This document shows positions 22,955 through 39,161 of a stretch of 64,000 nucleotides of DNA, piece by piece. The translations under genes and the position numbers were made by a program. The stretch is from Tubulanus polymorphus (Eukaryota > Nemertea > Palaeonemertea > Tubulaniformes > Tubulanidae): assembly GCF_964204645.1 (NCBI RefSeq), contig NC_134026.1, forward strand, positions 31,667,150 through 31,731,149. The letters run 5' to 3'. The stretch's first letter is position 1; each line of letters opens with the position of its first letter. Under the pieces are notes generated by a model. The model made no database searches and had not been told where the DNA came from. It saw nothing but the letters and a program-made list of their open reading frames with translations.

Positions 22955-24449
22955 GATGTTTTTATGGGAAATGATGAATTAGTTGTCAATAATCCGAGGT
23001 AATTTAGGGCCGGTTTTGGTCTCTACCGATTCCAGGTATTCTCATCTGCCATGTTACTTTGGACCAGTTTACGCTCCGATAAAGAAGCAACTGGTAGAGA
23101 TTCTAATCTTCCAAACACCAGCAACTAGAGATAATTGGTATCCATCAGTGATAGGTAGAATCCGCCATCGTGCGAGAATGCCAAGAATGGAATGATCCAA
23201 CAAGTGAGATCCTCTTCTGTAAGTACAAACGAGTGGGTACGAATCCTCTGACATCCTGTCCTAGGGTTAAACGGACGATCCACTCTCGAGAAATTGAGAT
23301 CCAAATGACATAAAACAAAGACAAGTGAATTTATGTTATACCTTAAGATGGCATGAAGTTTGGATTTTAATTTTTCATTTTTTTCTAGTTAGTAACAAAT
23401 TGTATATCACACAGTGAAACCATTGAATATTGAAAGAGAACTCCTGATATTAGTCAATTATTATTAAACGGAGCAGTTTTTATAAATTGTACAAACATTT
23501 GTGTTCGTCAAATGTTTGACGTCCTTCGTCTCATAAATAATATAAAAAAATAAAACACCCTTAAATGCCTTATTATGAAATTTACATTCAAAAATGTTCC
23601 GTTTTTCAAATGCGCGCGCAGAAATCTTCAAAATTGGAATTGTACTAGAATGAGGTCAATGTCAAAGCGTTGAAAAAGAAAATACTGCGATACGTTAGGG
23701 TTGCTCCATACAGACGGACTAGAGCCAGGAGAGGAGGGCTCCTAATGATACACATGCTAAACAGTTTGACAATGATCTATGTACATAAATTCAAAACCTA
23801 CCAAATAATAGTTTATATATCGGAGCAAAAACTGTACAGAAAGTTGGGAACAACGCACACACCGCCAGGTGGCGCTTAAATCGATGACTATTTTTGTTTG
23901 TTCGGAGACTGCAACACGTGCTGCCCTCTATTTAGATAGCGAATGAAATATCCATCACCTCGGGATGTTAAACCAATAATTAACTGAACGAATATCAATA
24001 TCTCGATAGAATGAAAACAATAGTTGATATTAGTTCAGTTAATAAAGCACATTATATTACACACAGAGCACAGACAGGTTAAACAGCACACACGCGGCTC
24101 AGCGAGATATCAATTTGATTATTTTGAATGTTCTATTTACAGTTTATATCAACTGTATCCTCGCTGTATTACTCTATACCCGCGGAGCGACGACGGAGTG
24201 CTCCAGCGGAGTGCTCCGATCACTCTCCAGGGCGGAGTCCTCCAATAAATTTCAATGTCATTAAAAATCGCTTCACATTTTTGTCGAGTTATTTTTTGTC
24301 AAAACCAGCCGTTTATAATATTTCATGTTCATCGGTATTTTATATTTATTTATCAAACTTCGCGCGGTAACAATCTCCATGACGACAGTTTATTGATCGA
24401 TGTTGTATTGTTACCGACGAGGGAATTCTGCAGGGGGAATCCCGGTCGT
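22955..24449. other. Intergenic region, no gene recognised
   Basis: Convergent space between SMIM8 (plus) and SERBP1 (minus). The left part resembles repetitive DNA, the region near 23480-23570 is AT-rich, and 24250-24449 is the likely SERBP1 3' UTR (minus-strand AATAAA candidates near 24345). Short open frames here show no family similarity. Confidence 0.55.
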
Positions 24450-27400
24450 TCACGACGACGTGATACTCGGGAATTCCAACGGATCATCCACTTTAGGAAC
24501 TATTTCTTTCCTGCCGGAACGCGGAGGCCCGCTACCGCCTCGACCACCTCCACGGTGACCTCCGCGATCGTTACCTCCTCCTCCTCCTCCACGACCTCCG
24601 CGGTCGCCACCTCCGGCTCCACCCCGACCTCGACCACGTCCACCACGACCTCTACCTCCTCCAGCACCGCCACGACGCGGGTTATCGCTGAATGTGATTT
24701 CGATGTTCAGTAATTGTTTCTGCGGTCGGTCGGATTCCTGAAAATAATACAGTACAATGATGTCATAGGGGGATCTCTCCATCAGACTTCAACTCGATAT
24801 CTCAAATCATAAGACTACAATTCGATATCTCAATCAAAAGACTACAACTCAATATCTCAATCAAAGGCTACAACTCAATATCTCAAATCAAAAGACTGCA
24901 ACTCGATATCTCAATCAACAGACTATAACTCGATATCTCAAATCAACAGACTACAACTCGCTATCTCAAATCAAAAGACTGCAACTTGATATCTCAAATC
25001 AACAGACTACAACTCGATATCTCAAATCAACAGACTACAACTTGCTATCTCAAATCAAAAGACTACAACTCGATATCTCAAATCAACAGGCTACAACTCG
25101 ATATCTCAAATCAAAAGACTACAACTCGATATCTCAAATCAACAGGCTACAACTCGATATCTCAAATCAAAAGACTACAACTCGATATCTCAAATCAACA
25201 GGCTACAACTCGATATCTCAAATCAACAGGCTACAACTCGATATACTACAACTCGATATCTCAAATCAACAGACTTCAACTCGATATCTCAAATCAACAG
25301 ACTTCAACTCAATATCTCAAATCGTATGAGTTTTCAGTTAATTTGAGAATAATTTCCTCAAGAATCAATTATTCTGATTTTGATAGTATTTCAGTTATTA
25401 ATTGGGCTAATTAAAGTTTTACCTCATCGGAATCTTCCTCTTCTTCGCTGTCAGAATTGACCGGTTTCTTCTTTAGGACGTACGTGTTCTTCCATTGTTT
25501 CATGTCACATCCTTCGTTCGGTCGACGGATGTTAAACTCATCCGGTTTCTTTGACGTAGCTTGCATCGCTTTATACTCATCTAACGTCATCTCTTTAGGT
25601 CCTTCCTCTTCTTTCTCTTCCTTTTCCTCATTTCCTTCACCTCCTTCGCTGCTGTAATTTATCAATTATCATTTCTAAATAGTTATAATTTTACTTAAAC
25701 GAAATACAGTAAACCTAGCAGCCGAACTCGGGCGAGAGTTGAATTTTCTAAAATTCAGTCGCAATGGGATACCGGCGAGGCTATTGTGGGAAGCGAGCAT
25801 TCAGCGATAATCCACCAGGTGTCGCTAGTGGCACTGGGTTACCGCGCTTCAATTTCTTCTACATTTCAATAAACTTCGAGTCAAATTTTCTGGTGAAGTA
25901 AATCAATTTTCAGTGAAATCAATACCACACACTGCGTGAGAAAGGAAATCTTTTCAATATCTATTCAATGATTCCTTTGATAATTTCGGGATTTGGAAGC
26001 CTAAAAATAATGTTCAAATTTCATTAAAATGAACTGATTTTCACAACGAGTAACCCGGTGTTGCCTGGTGTTGCCGGTATCCCATTGTCACAGTCCTAAG
26101 GAATCCTTACAATTGGCTTGAATTCAATTTTCCAAAACACAGGAGTCAAGAGCGCAATAAGTAAACAATAATTGGTATGAGTTTGCCCCGAGTTAGGGGG
26201 GAGGAGGGGAGGCTTGGTCTATTACAACACGGAGATGAGAAATAAATCTAAACACATTTCATTCGCATTCGAAGCAAGAGAGAAAAACAATAATCACAGA
26301 ATTATTAAAATACATTCAATCTACACATGCATTGTAGAACTTATATCAGTGATTAAACCTGGATTAATTTATACTGATCTGCAGCTTACGAAGGTGTGAA
26401 GCCAACAAAAGCAGTTCTAGAGATGAATAAAACCAGGATTCATACAGATCAGAGAATCGCAAAATTCCCTGATATTTACGGACCGACCTTTGACCAAAAA
26501 TTCCCTTATCAAATAATGAGATATCTAAGTGGGGGCTGTTAATTATCAAGAGGTTCCTCGTGCCACTCGCCACCAGTAATAACAACAAGACACCAAAAAT
26601 ACCGGAGTTTCCGACCTCAGATATCTAACTAGGAGATGCATTAAATTCCCTGATCTGTAAGAAACCTGTTAAACTTACGTTGGTTTAACAACCGCCGAGG
26701 AAAGTGATTGAGGTTGCTTTGTTTTCTCACTGAATAATTTTCATTTGAAAACTATTACAATTCACTTTAACTTCAACACGATGAAAGCATTTAAACGAAT
26801 GGAGAAAACTAAAACTCACTTAGGATCCTGATTCTCTGTGTCTTCAGCAACTCCGAACGTTGTAGGGTTCCATTCCGATGTATTTCCGGCCTCCTCAGAA
26901 ACATTACTCTCATTCATCTGAGCCCTGAAATCCATGCTGAATAATAAATAAAATATTTCTGGTGCAAGAAAAAAACAACGTCAATTGAATACGCAACTAT
27001 CGCATATATTGCCATTGTTTTATCATGGTGAATAGAAGGTGAAATTAAATACTTACTCGACATCGTCCTGGACAGTACCCCAATTATGAGGACCTTTTCC
27101 ATCTCTCTTTTCAACTGGTTTTACTCCTCTACAAATAAATAAATAATTCATCATCATTAGAGATCGGTAGACACTGCAGAACATGAATAAATAACTGAAT
27201 CCCTAGTACTACAACTAGTATTGGGACTGTTGTTTCAGTAGTATTTCATAGAGTTGAGAATCATGGAACTCAATATAGTGTTGGCACTGTAAAACTATTG
27301 CATCAAATATCAGAGTTGAATATCATTGAAAGTATCGAACTACTGATTTAAGCAATTTAATATCAAGTTGACCAATTGAAACAAGTCTATTTATTGTACT

Positions 27401-29327
27401 AATTTAGACAACAAGCAATTAAATAAATAGAACATAAATAACTTGAGGAGATGTGATTGTTACAATATATATAACTGAGAAGCATCAGCAGATCTACAGG
27501 GTTCCTACAGTTCAGATGTTCCTGATAATCACTGATCTGTAGGAACCCTGTATAAACATGCACTAATATCTCACAAAGAGAAAAATAAAACATCTTAGAA
27601 ATGAATTCATGAATGTTTTTGAATATAATATATAAAATGTCGGCTTTGTTGGACATAATAAAACAATCACCGAGTCTCAAATTTCCCTTCCCTGCTGCCT
27701 CAAACTTCAAACTCTGTCAGAAAATTAACGACAGAACTTTCTCAAGATTTCGACAAGTTCAACAAAGCCTTTCTTCGCGAAAAATAGCTCGAATTTAAAT
27801 GAAATGGATTTTATGAAGAGTAAAATAAATATATTTCGTTTCGGAACCAAAAACCATCGAGATACAAAACCAAAATGAAAGACGGTTCTGGCGCCCGTTC
27901 AGTCTACACAAAGCTTTAAAGGTGAAAGGTCTATAGCGAATAAAGGTTGATTAATAGATCATACCTTGAAGCGGCAGGCAGGGATTGAGAGAAAGTATCC
28001 CAGTGATTTCTGAATTATCAATAAAATTTACATAATTCACACGCACACACAATTTACATATTCAAATTGAGATTATTGTTGTAACAGAAGTGTTGTCATT
28101 AGTAACACCTGTGGCAGACTGCAGGTACGCGGAGAGATGAGAAGTTTATTTTCTAACATTACTGGTTTCAATGATTTAAATCCTAAGTTGAAACTTTATC
28201 TGATTTCATATGAATCGGGCATTATTTGTTTAATGCAACTCAAACTAAACCTATAAACACTTTCATTTATTCGCTGGGCCAATCAGCAGTCGGGGCAGCT
28301 TAGATCTATGACCACTTTAAGAAAATCTTAGTTATATCGCAGACTTAACAACTAAAGACCAGTCTTAGACTTAGTTTTATGTCTTAAGACTCTTGAGACA
28401 TAAAATTTCTAAAACCGGCTGGTCTTAGTTAAGTAACTGTACGACCCTGCGCACAACTAAAAGGACCAGGATTTAAACCCTGTACCGGCCTGGAGAATTC
28501 ATCCAATCAGCATCAACGTACTAAACCGAATCGACGAATCATAACTTACGTTTTATCACTTCCACTTCGTCTCTCGTATTCACGACCTCGGCCGGCTCCA
28601 CCACCGCGACCTCCACGACCTCTACCTCTACCGCGACCTCGACCAGCGGCATCAGATCGATCGAATCCTCCTCGTGAATCTGAACGATCTGAGGAGAATC
28701 CTCGTCCAGAACTACAAAATACAATATCAATCCATGAGTCACGTTTAACCGACCACTGCGCCGGTAAGCGCCCCCTACTGGTCGTAAGAGGTAATGATTC
28801 TTACCTGAATTCGTTGGCGGGTGTGAAATTATTTCTCCTCTCGCGACGGTCTTCAAAATCTTTACCGCCAGCGCCATCTCGTGAGAATTTCACATGGTTT
28901 TTATCCGAAGTGGCGCCACTGCTGCGGTCGTCACGTTTCTGCTGCTGTTGGTTAGCGATACGAGGAGGGCGATTATCTAGAAATATAAAATATGGTGAAC
29001 CATGTGTTTGATGACACACAGACAGACAGCATGGCAGACAGTGTCCCTCCCTCTCAACCCCAGCCACAATTAATTACCGTCTTTACGGGCAGGTGCCGAC
29101 GTTTCAACCGATTTTCCCTTTTGTTCCTGTTGCACGGCTTGCGCTTTCTTATTTTTGTTAGATTTCGCAGCCTTCGTCAGTTGCTTTTCCTTGGCTTTTT
29201 TAGCTTCCTCTTTCATGCGCACTTGTTCTTCCTCCTTCTTTTTGAGAATCTCATACGGATCATCGTCATCGTCGAACATCGAGATGTCGAACTTATTACT
29301 CTTAACCGGCACTCCGTACGATTCCAT
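24450..29327 (-). CDS. SERBP1: SERBP1/HABP4 family RNA- and ribosome-binding protein
   Basis: Eight minus-strand exons join in frame to 440 residues (human SERBP1 about 408): 29327-29078, 28976-28805, 28711-28550, 28009-27965, 27128-27057, 26924-26820, 25651-25423 and 24737-24450. Family landmarks in order are an N-terminal acidic patch [11 protein letters not shown], an RG-rich stretch in exon 3, [12 protein letters not shown] in exon 5, [10 protein letters not shown] and [10 protein letters not shown] in exon 7, and a C-terminal RGG box ending [10 protein letters not shown]. The family binds mRNA 3' UTRs and clamps inactive 80S ribosomes and eEF2. One gene apparently stands for the vertebrate pair SERBP1/HABP4; paralogue assignment is not possible from sequence alone. 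Intron 7 holds a 28-bp minisatellite next to the last exon. Confidence 0.95.
24790..25325. repeat. 28-bp minisatellite, SERBP1 intron 7
   Basis: About 19 units of the type aaatcaacagactacaactc gatatctc, with aaaaga/caacag/caggct variants. It begins about 50 bp from the last-exon acceptor. Confidence 0.95.
28270..28455. mobile_element. Degraded MITE-like element, SERBP1 intron 3
   Basis: Rich in inverted gtcttaagac / ggtcttagttaag motifs and ending ctgtacgaccctgc. Related to 14175-14280. It lies inside the intron between exons 3 and 4 of the minus-strand gene. Confidence 0.45.
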
Positions 29328-29813
29328 TTTTACCTCTGTTTTAGAGGATGACTATAGATTTATCATGGATTAAAATTTCAGGCTTTCCACCCTGCAGAAT
29401 TCAATATGGCGTGAACTCGATCGCGCTGTGCATGCTGGGTCATGCTCTCGCATGATGTCATGGCCCATATTTAGACATTTATTTAATCGGGTTGAATTCA
29501 GCATTATTCGCCAATAAACTAATGTCGATTGATTATCTATATCTAAATTGGTAAATGTTTTGAATCGATAGAAAAATATTCAGTAAAAATAACTCCCATC
29601 ATGCGTAGCGGTGATGACGTCACGGGATCCCCACATATACTTGACAACAGTTACTAATGGTTAACAGCAATGGATAAATTACCTAAAAATCCTCCGATTA
29701 GAAAATCGACATTAAAAACAGAAACAATTAAAAAATAACAAAACTCAAAATCTCTATTTTCACATTTTATAACAGGATATTTATTTTTTCGGATGATTTT
29801 ATACAGATTAATG
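29328..29813. promoter_or_regulatory. SERBP1 promoter and EIF2B2 3' flank
   Basis: 486 bp between the SERBP1 start (29327) and EIF2B2 stop (29814), both minus strand. An ATGGCGT core in a caatATGGCGtgaa context at about 29405 marks the probable SERBP1 start region. The rest is AT-rich. Confidence 0.55.
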
Positions 29814-33077
<3,264 letters not shown>

Positions 33078-34032
33078 CTAAAACAAAAATCACCACAAAC
33101 CTGAATCAATCAATAAAATGCATTTGATTTTTAGTTTATTTCGACACTGACAGGGCTCTGTGAGGGATCTTATTGCCTCCTCTTCAGTTGACAGACGAAC
33201 AGAGATAGAGATTCCTGCCGTGAAATATTTATACAATCATAATCACAATATGGAGAGTAATTTATAACTAGATTTCACACTCACAGCTGTTAAAATTCCT
33301 TATTTACGACGCTCTATTTTTGTAGACGACTTCCCCGAATGACGTCATTTAACCCTAAAATGGCAGGTGCTCGGGATTCCGGTCGGCGGGATCAACGGTT
33401 AGCGGATTGGGATTCCTGGCTAGGGTTAGGGTTACGGAATTAGGGTTAGGGTTACGGACTAGGGTTAGGGTTACGGCGTTTGCAGCGGCCCTACTGTCTA
33501 TCGGTATTTGCAACTGCCCTTCGCAACATGGCGTCTCTTTCGACGCAGAACTATGAAAGACTGGCAAAAAAATATCGAATGATTTAAGAGATTTGTGACG
33601 AGTGTCAATTTAAAGTAGTGAGTATGATTACAGGTTGATAAATACTTTATCCGCCCAGCTAACTTACAACACTTATTCAGTTGTTGATCTAGATATATTC
33701 GTCAATCGATATTCAATGACAATAATCACAATCCAATAATGTTTTAATTTAATTTGATCTTCATCTGCCATTCCGTCCATTCAATCATTCATACGCTGCT
33801 GCCTTGTACCTGGCCGCCCTAGTGTGGTCGAATCCCATGGATGGAGCTGGAGGAGGCCGAGGTCGATGAGTTACCTATTTTAACCTAGGCTGAGAATTGG
33901 GGTATTTTGTCCTCCATCCCGTGCTAGATTTATTTAATTGTTGTTTGTGTGATCCATCGATAACAACAATATTTGGTTTTCCTGCTTGTTGGTTTAATAT
34001 CATATTTATTTCAGTTGGGTGTATTTAGCAAG
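33078..34032. promoter_or_regulatory. EIF2B2/PRELID1 divergent promoter region
   Basis: 955 bp between divergent start codons. It contains an ATGGCGTC core near 33529 and three 19-20-bp units of tagggttagggttacgg (33420-33475), a telomere-like motif. An acceptor at 34013 (TTTATTTCAG) shows that PRELID1 has a non-coding 5' exon in this interval. Confidence 0.65.
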
Positions 34033-35303
34033 ATGTCAGGACGAGGAGGAGCCGGAGTAGGAGCAGGAGTAGGAGTAGGAGCAGCAGCCGGAGTAGGAAC
34101 AGCAGCCGAAGTAGGAACAGCAGCCGGAGTAGGAACAGCAGCCGGAGCAGGAACTGGTCGATATACAAAGATTGAGTCATTTTTCCAATTCAACTGGGAC
34201 CAAGTAGCAAACGCATTTTGGCAAAGATATCCAAATCCGCACAGGTTAGTTGTCAGCTGAGTGGGAGGGGGGAGGAGGCAGGGTGAGAGGGGGCACTAAG
34301 GAGGAGTGGGGCAGAGATGCCCGAGGGGCAGAGATGCCCGATTGAAATATAATAAGATGTTGTGCTCTTAATTTCAGTAATCATGTTTTATCAGAAGATG
34401 TAATTTCTCGAGAAATTAAAGATGATGGTAAACTGTACAGTAAACGTCTGCTAACGAAAACAAACAGTTTACCAAAATGGGGAGAGAGATTTTTACCGAC
34501 TAGCGCCACCAAGAATGTTTGTATTGTTGAGGAATCAATTGTTGATCCAGACGCGAAAATCATTACAACTTATACAAGAAATATTGGATTAACTAAAATA
34601 ATGGTAGTTAATATTCTTAGACTCAGTTCCACAGTTCTGAATCCAGTTCCACAGTTCTGAACCCAGTTCCACAGTTACTGGACTCAGTTCCACAGTTCTG
34701 AACCCAGTTCCACAGTTCTGAACCCAGTTCCACAGTTTCTGAACCCAGTTCCACAGTTCTGAACCCAGTTCCACAGTTCTGAACCCAGTTCCACAGTTCT
34801 GAACCCAGTTCCACAGTTCTGAACCCAGTTCCACAGTTCTGAACCCAGTTCCACAGTTCTGAACCCAGTTCCACAGTTCTGAACCTAGTTCTGCTGCTTT
34901 GAATGAATATGTTTTGAGTTGTTTTTGTTTGTTTTTTCAGACAATTGTAGAGAAAGTAGTTTATGAAGTGAATACAGAAAACACATTGTCGACAGTTTGT
35001 AAACGCGAGGCGTGGGTGAAATCTGATATCTACGGATTTTCCCGAGCGATTCAAGCTTTTTCCATCGAGCGATTTAAGAAAAACGTTCACAAAACTCTCC
35101 GCGGTTACAACTACATTCTCGAAAAACTGTATCGACCTGAACCGCAGGTCGCCGTGACGACGGAGACGGCGGCCGGGGCGTTGAGATCGACGGCGATGAA
35201 AGCGCAGAATACGGCGAAAAAAGCGACGGAAATCGCTAAAGCAAAAGCTCAAGCCGGGCAGAATAAAGTGGCGGCTAGTTTAACTACCGGTCAGACTCAT
35301 TAA
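34033..35303 (+). CDS. PRELID1: PRELI domain protein 1, with repeat-derived N-terminal extension
   Basis: Three exons, 34033-34244, 34378-34603 and 34941-35303, give 266 residues (human 219). The PRELI/MSF1 core is clear: [51 protein letters not shown] and [19 protein letters not shown]. The C-terminus is Ala/Lys-rich and helical (LEA-like), as in PRELID1. The family, with TRIAP1, moves phosphatidic acid across the mitochondrial intermembrane space. The family normally starts about MVKYF; here a Gly/Ala/Val extension of about 42 residues precedes the equivalent RYTKIESFF. It is built from an 18-bp in-frame repeat (GVGTAA). No later in-frame ATG lies before the domain, so the extension appears to be translated. 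Confidence 0.94.
34618..34890. repeat. 22-bp minisatellite, PRELID1 intron 2
   Basis: About 12 units of cagttccacagttctgaacc ca. It starts about 15 bp after the exon 2 donor. Confidence 0.95.
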
Positions 35304-35821
35304 TACGTTATCAACGAAATCAGCATTTTATAAAATATCGAGATCTCGCGTTAACATCGACAATGAAACATTCCTACAATTAGTGAGGATGGCCCCCTGG
35401 TGACGGTTCATGGCTTTATTCATCGGTATCATTATTATTTACATCTTTATAAAACTGCCAAATACAAGTCATAATTAATACTCTACTGATTCAATAAACT
35501 CATGATTTAAAGTTGTATTGACGAACGCCGAGGTTTAACGGTTCAATTGTAAATATATCCTCAAGAGAATGATTTAATATATATTGATTTGATGGGGTTT
35601 TCCAGGATATATATATATATATGTGTGCATCACAGGGATATAGGTTATAAATGAAAGTTTAGTTAGGGGGTAACAGGGATTAGTAATATTCATTACTGTG
35701 CCATGTAATAATGACGATTTAATGTCGAAATAAAACCTTTACAAAAATAGAAAAACAATTGTCTTATTAATTATAGCTCTTTATTTTACATAGTTTCACA
35801 GACTAATGCTGCCCCCTATTG
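35304..35821. other. Convergent 3' region of PRELID1 and PARS2
   Basis: PRELID1 polyadenylation signal AATAAA at 35493-35498. A (ta)n microsatellite lies at about 35609-35622. A minus-strand AATAAA near 35773 would serve PARS2. No gene is seen. Confidence 0.6.
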
Positions 35822-38552
35822 TCACAGATGACCGCTGCTGCCCCCTAGTGTTTGTATAGATGATAATTTTGAAAGGAGTTGCTGTTTTTCTAGGTGTATG
35901 TTAGAACCCTCGTACACGTTGACTAATTCATATTTAGGAGGATCTTCTAAAGCCTGGAAAATAAAGACAACATGCCACAGATAGCTTGAGGATTCTAAAT
36001 GATGATTAATAGAGACTCGGGGGGGGGGGGGGGGGGGGTTCAGTACCTGTTTGCCGAGTATTATAACATAAGGAATTCCCAGTCGTGACGCTTCATATTT
36101 TCGTTTTCCTATCGACATTTTTAAACGATCGTCCAGTATAATTTCACCTCTCAATCCCGATAGCTCTTTATCAATATCACGATATAGTTCCTCCGATAAC
36201 CTATAGGTGTCCTCAGCTCTGAATCCTTCCTGTTTGAACGTATTAATTTGTAATTAATTTTTATTTTTTTCAAATACCGGTATTTTTTACGCTCTGAGAA
36301 ATACTTACTTTTTGCGGAATAATACAGATCTGATACGGAGCTATGAGTGACGGCCATTTTATTTTATCGTCGTCTGATAAAACTTCAACTGCAGCAGCCA
36401 AAATACGGGTGACTCCTAAACCGTAACATCCCATAACTAATACACTACAAATAGAGAGAAGAATGATGTACATTATCAGTGGATTGGAGCAGACCCTGCT
36501 GCCATGGAATTCACTGCCTGTGGAGGATAATTACTTTTCTCACAAGATCACAGTCTACTGTAGATCAGAGGTGATCACAGTCTACTGTAGATCAGAGGTG
36601 ATCACAGTCTACTGTAGATCAGAGATGATCACGGACTACTGCAGATCAGAGGCTAGCCCACAGTCTACTGTAGGTCAGAGGTGATCACAGTCTACTGTAG
36701 ATCAGAGGCAAGCCCGCAGTCTACTGTAGATCAGAGGTGATCACAGTACTGTAGGTCACAGGTAATATAGCTCAATTAAAACTTACTTTGGTTTACGAAA
36801 TTCGTTGAGATAATTAGCCTTAAACACTGAGGAATATTTAGTACCCAATAGAAATGTGTGTCCGACCTATAAAATATAAATATATCAAATATTTCAATGA
36901 ATTAAAGTCTATTTATAACTGAAGAACTGGAACCAGTTGACCTCGATTCCATTTTGTTTTCGAAAAGTTCCTGTTCCACATTTTGGACACAAAACTTCTT
37001 TATCATCAGCCATTTCTACAAATAGATGAAAATAAATAATTGTTTTCAAAAGTTGATGTTCTATCGATGAATATTCCCAATATAAAACTACGTACCCAAT
37101 AACTCTTTATTTGAACCAATCTTACAGCTGAAAATACATCGAATAATATTTCATTTCAACACAATATTCAATCAATAAACGATAAGTGATAATTGAGTAC
37201 CTACGTGTTACAGATGAGTAAAGTATCCTCTCCAATATCAGTAGATATATGGTACTCATGTGATAAAGAGCCACCTATATTCCCAGTAGCACCTTCCACT
37301 AGAAAATGAACAAACTTCAAATTTACTTCAATCTTAAGTGCAGTAGGAGAGTAGTATAGTGTAGTTATAGTGTAGTTATAGTGTATCTGATATCTAATTT
37401 TACCTTTAATAAAATCAAGTTGTAGTTGGTTGAATATTCTATTGTAAGCCTCACATACTTTATCATAAGTTAATTTAGCTGCTTGTTCATTTACATCAAA
37501 CGTGTACAAATCTGAGAAAATACATTAAAAAAAACACATTTCAATAAAACATTCGAGATTGAGATTTCTCTAAATACTTACCTTTCATCAGGAATCCTCT
37601 AGCTCTCAGTAAACCGTGTTTAGATCGAGATTGAGATTGCTCTAAATACTTACCTTTCATCAGGAATCCTCTAGCTCTCAGTAAACCGTGTTTAGATCGA
37701 GATCGAGATTGCTCTAAATACTTACCTTTCATCAGGAATTCTCGAGCTCTCAGTAAACCGTGTTTAGGTTGTATTTCATCTCTGTATTTCCAGGTTATTT
37801 GATAGAGTAGAAGTGGAAGTCGTTTATAAGAGATTCCAGGATGATTCATCGAAGAAACTAATGATGTAATCGCTTCTTCGTGAGTCTCATGTAAATAAAC
37901 AATTACAACAATAATCAAAGTTCTCGGCCCTAGATACAGCCTTGTCTCCTAATAGGATAAACAACCCAGTCTTACTACCTTAACTTACCGGTGCTAAACA
38001 ATAATCATTACCATGACGATCATTTAATCTGAATAGTTCGGAGCCCATTTCTGACCAGCGTCCTGTAATAGAGGGTATATAGTAACGCTGTAATGTGTGA
38101 TATCCACGACGACCGGTTACGGACTCGTGAAATACTCACCCGATTTCTTCCACAGTTTACCAGCTGTTAAACACGGCATCGCTATTTTCTGTGCGTCGAT
38201 ATTAGACATTTCTATATCTATTAATTGTTGAAGTTTATGAAGAACACGAAGTCCGATCGGTAGAATATAAAACGCTCCAGGGTAACTGTGTTGTATGATA
38301 CCATTATAAACCATTAACTGTGAATTATACAAATAAACACTTTACTCAATATTCACTGTCTCTCAATTCAACCGTGCATTTTATCATTCTTACTTTATGA
38401 CTTAAACAACTGTGTTCTAGATGTTGCGGTATCGTCTGCGCCAATATTCCTGCCTCTATCAATTTTGACATACGAGTATACGACAAGCAGCGAACTGCGG
38501 CAAGCGAGGGCTGCCGAATTCTGTGACATTTAACAAGAATCGATTGATACAT
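35822..38552 (-). CDS. PARS2: Mitochondrial proline--tRNA ligase
   Basis: Twelve minus-strand exons join in frame to 469 residues (human 475): 38552-38394, 38317-38140, 38062-37989, 37885-37726, 37511-37404, 37298-37205, 37127-37096, 37015-36942, 36866-36787, 36444-36309, 36229-36047 and 35953-35822. Class II synthetase motif 1 ([19 protein letters not shown]), motif 2 ([19 protein letters not shown], around residues 165-185) and motif 3 ([11 protein letters not shown], about residues 325-335) are intact, preceded by THEEA. The anticodon-binding domain follows ([11 protein letters not shown]). It charges mitochondrial tRNA-Pro. The junction at the end of exon 4 is tandemly triplicated with a 72-bp period; the first donor (37725) restores the conserved [14 protein letters not shown], and the other two would add 24 or 48 residues in frame. 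Confidence 0.96.
36019..36038. repeat. G20 homopolymer, PARS2 intron 11
   Basis: Twenty consecutive G on the plus strand (C on the sense strand), 8 bp from the exon 11 donor. Its length is prone to sequencing error. Confidence 0.85.
36540..36760. repeat. Roughly 27-bp minisatellite, PARS2 intron 9
   Basis: Eight imperfect units of gatcacagtctactgtagat cagaggt. The units contain the palindrome-like tctactgtaga. Confidence 0.9.
37574..37775 (-). repeat. 72-bp triplication of the PARS2 exon 4 / intron 4 junction
   Basis: Three copies each contain exon sequence encoding KHGLLRAR(E/G)FLMK followed by the donor GTAAGTATTTAG. Donor-preceding exon bases are at 37726, 37654 and 37582, exactly 72 bp apart, and the frame stays open through all copies. 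Confidence 0.95.
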
Positions 38553-39161
38553 ATTCGATAAATCGATCAGAAATCAAAGTTTCCAGAGCCGCATCAATTG
38601 AACTGTCATCCATGCGCAACGACCTTGAGTTCAATAAAATGTGATATTGAATTTATTAATTCGGACCACCGGACGGACGCGTACGTAACGGAGCCTTCCT
38701 CGGCGCAGTTAGAGGTCCTCCATAGACATCAGTTCATTGTATTTCCTCCAGGGGTCAGCGATGTGAGCACTTTGGTAGTTCAGGGTATCTCCTATAGGGG
38801 TCACTGATTCACTTTAAACAACAACTAACAGATCGATTTCTATATAACACAAGATAGTTATAAGTTTTTATTATGCAACTGATGACAAACAGTTTTACAA
38901 TTGAGAGAAACAGTTTATTGTTTACATAAGTTAACTGGCAATTAGGATGTTCATATCTCCTATTAATCTGCAGCCTGGACCCTGTGGGCACCACCTCTGT
39001 ACCCCCTGAACCTGCTGGTACCCCCCCTCTGTACCCCCTGAACCGTAAACGATCTATAAACATGCAACTATTGACCCGTCTCATCCTGGCCCTCATTTCC
39101 AGGCCACAGATTCTGAGAATAAATGTATTTACATTAAAGAAAGTTACTGCGGTAAGTGAGT
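38553..39161. other. PARS2 upstream region and DLGAP5 3' flank
   Basis: The PARS2 promoter should lie just above 38552. The minus-strand AATAAA near 38869 is a candidate DLGAP5 polyadenylation signal. 38990-39050 has a small ctgtaccccctgaacc duplication. No further gene is seen. Confidence 0.55.

Noticed and set aside
24450-24713. Plus-strand Ser/Thr-rich frame opposite the SERBP1 last exon
   Set aside because: It is the antisense shadow of the RGG box, which has splice and family support.
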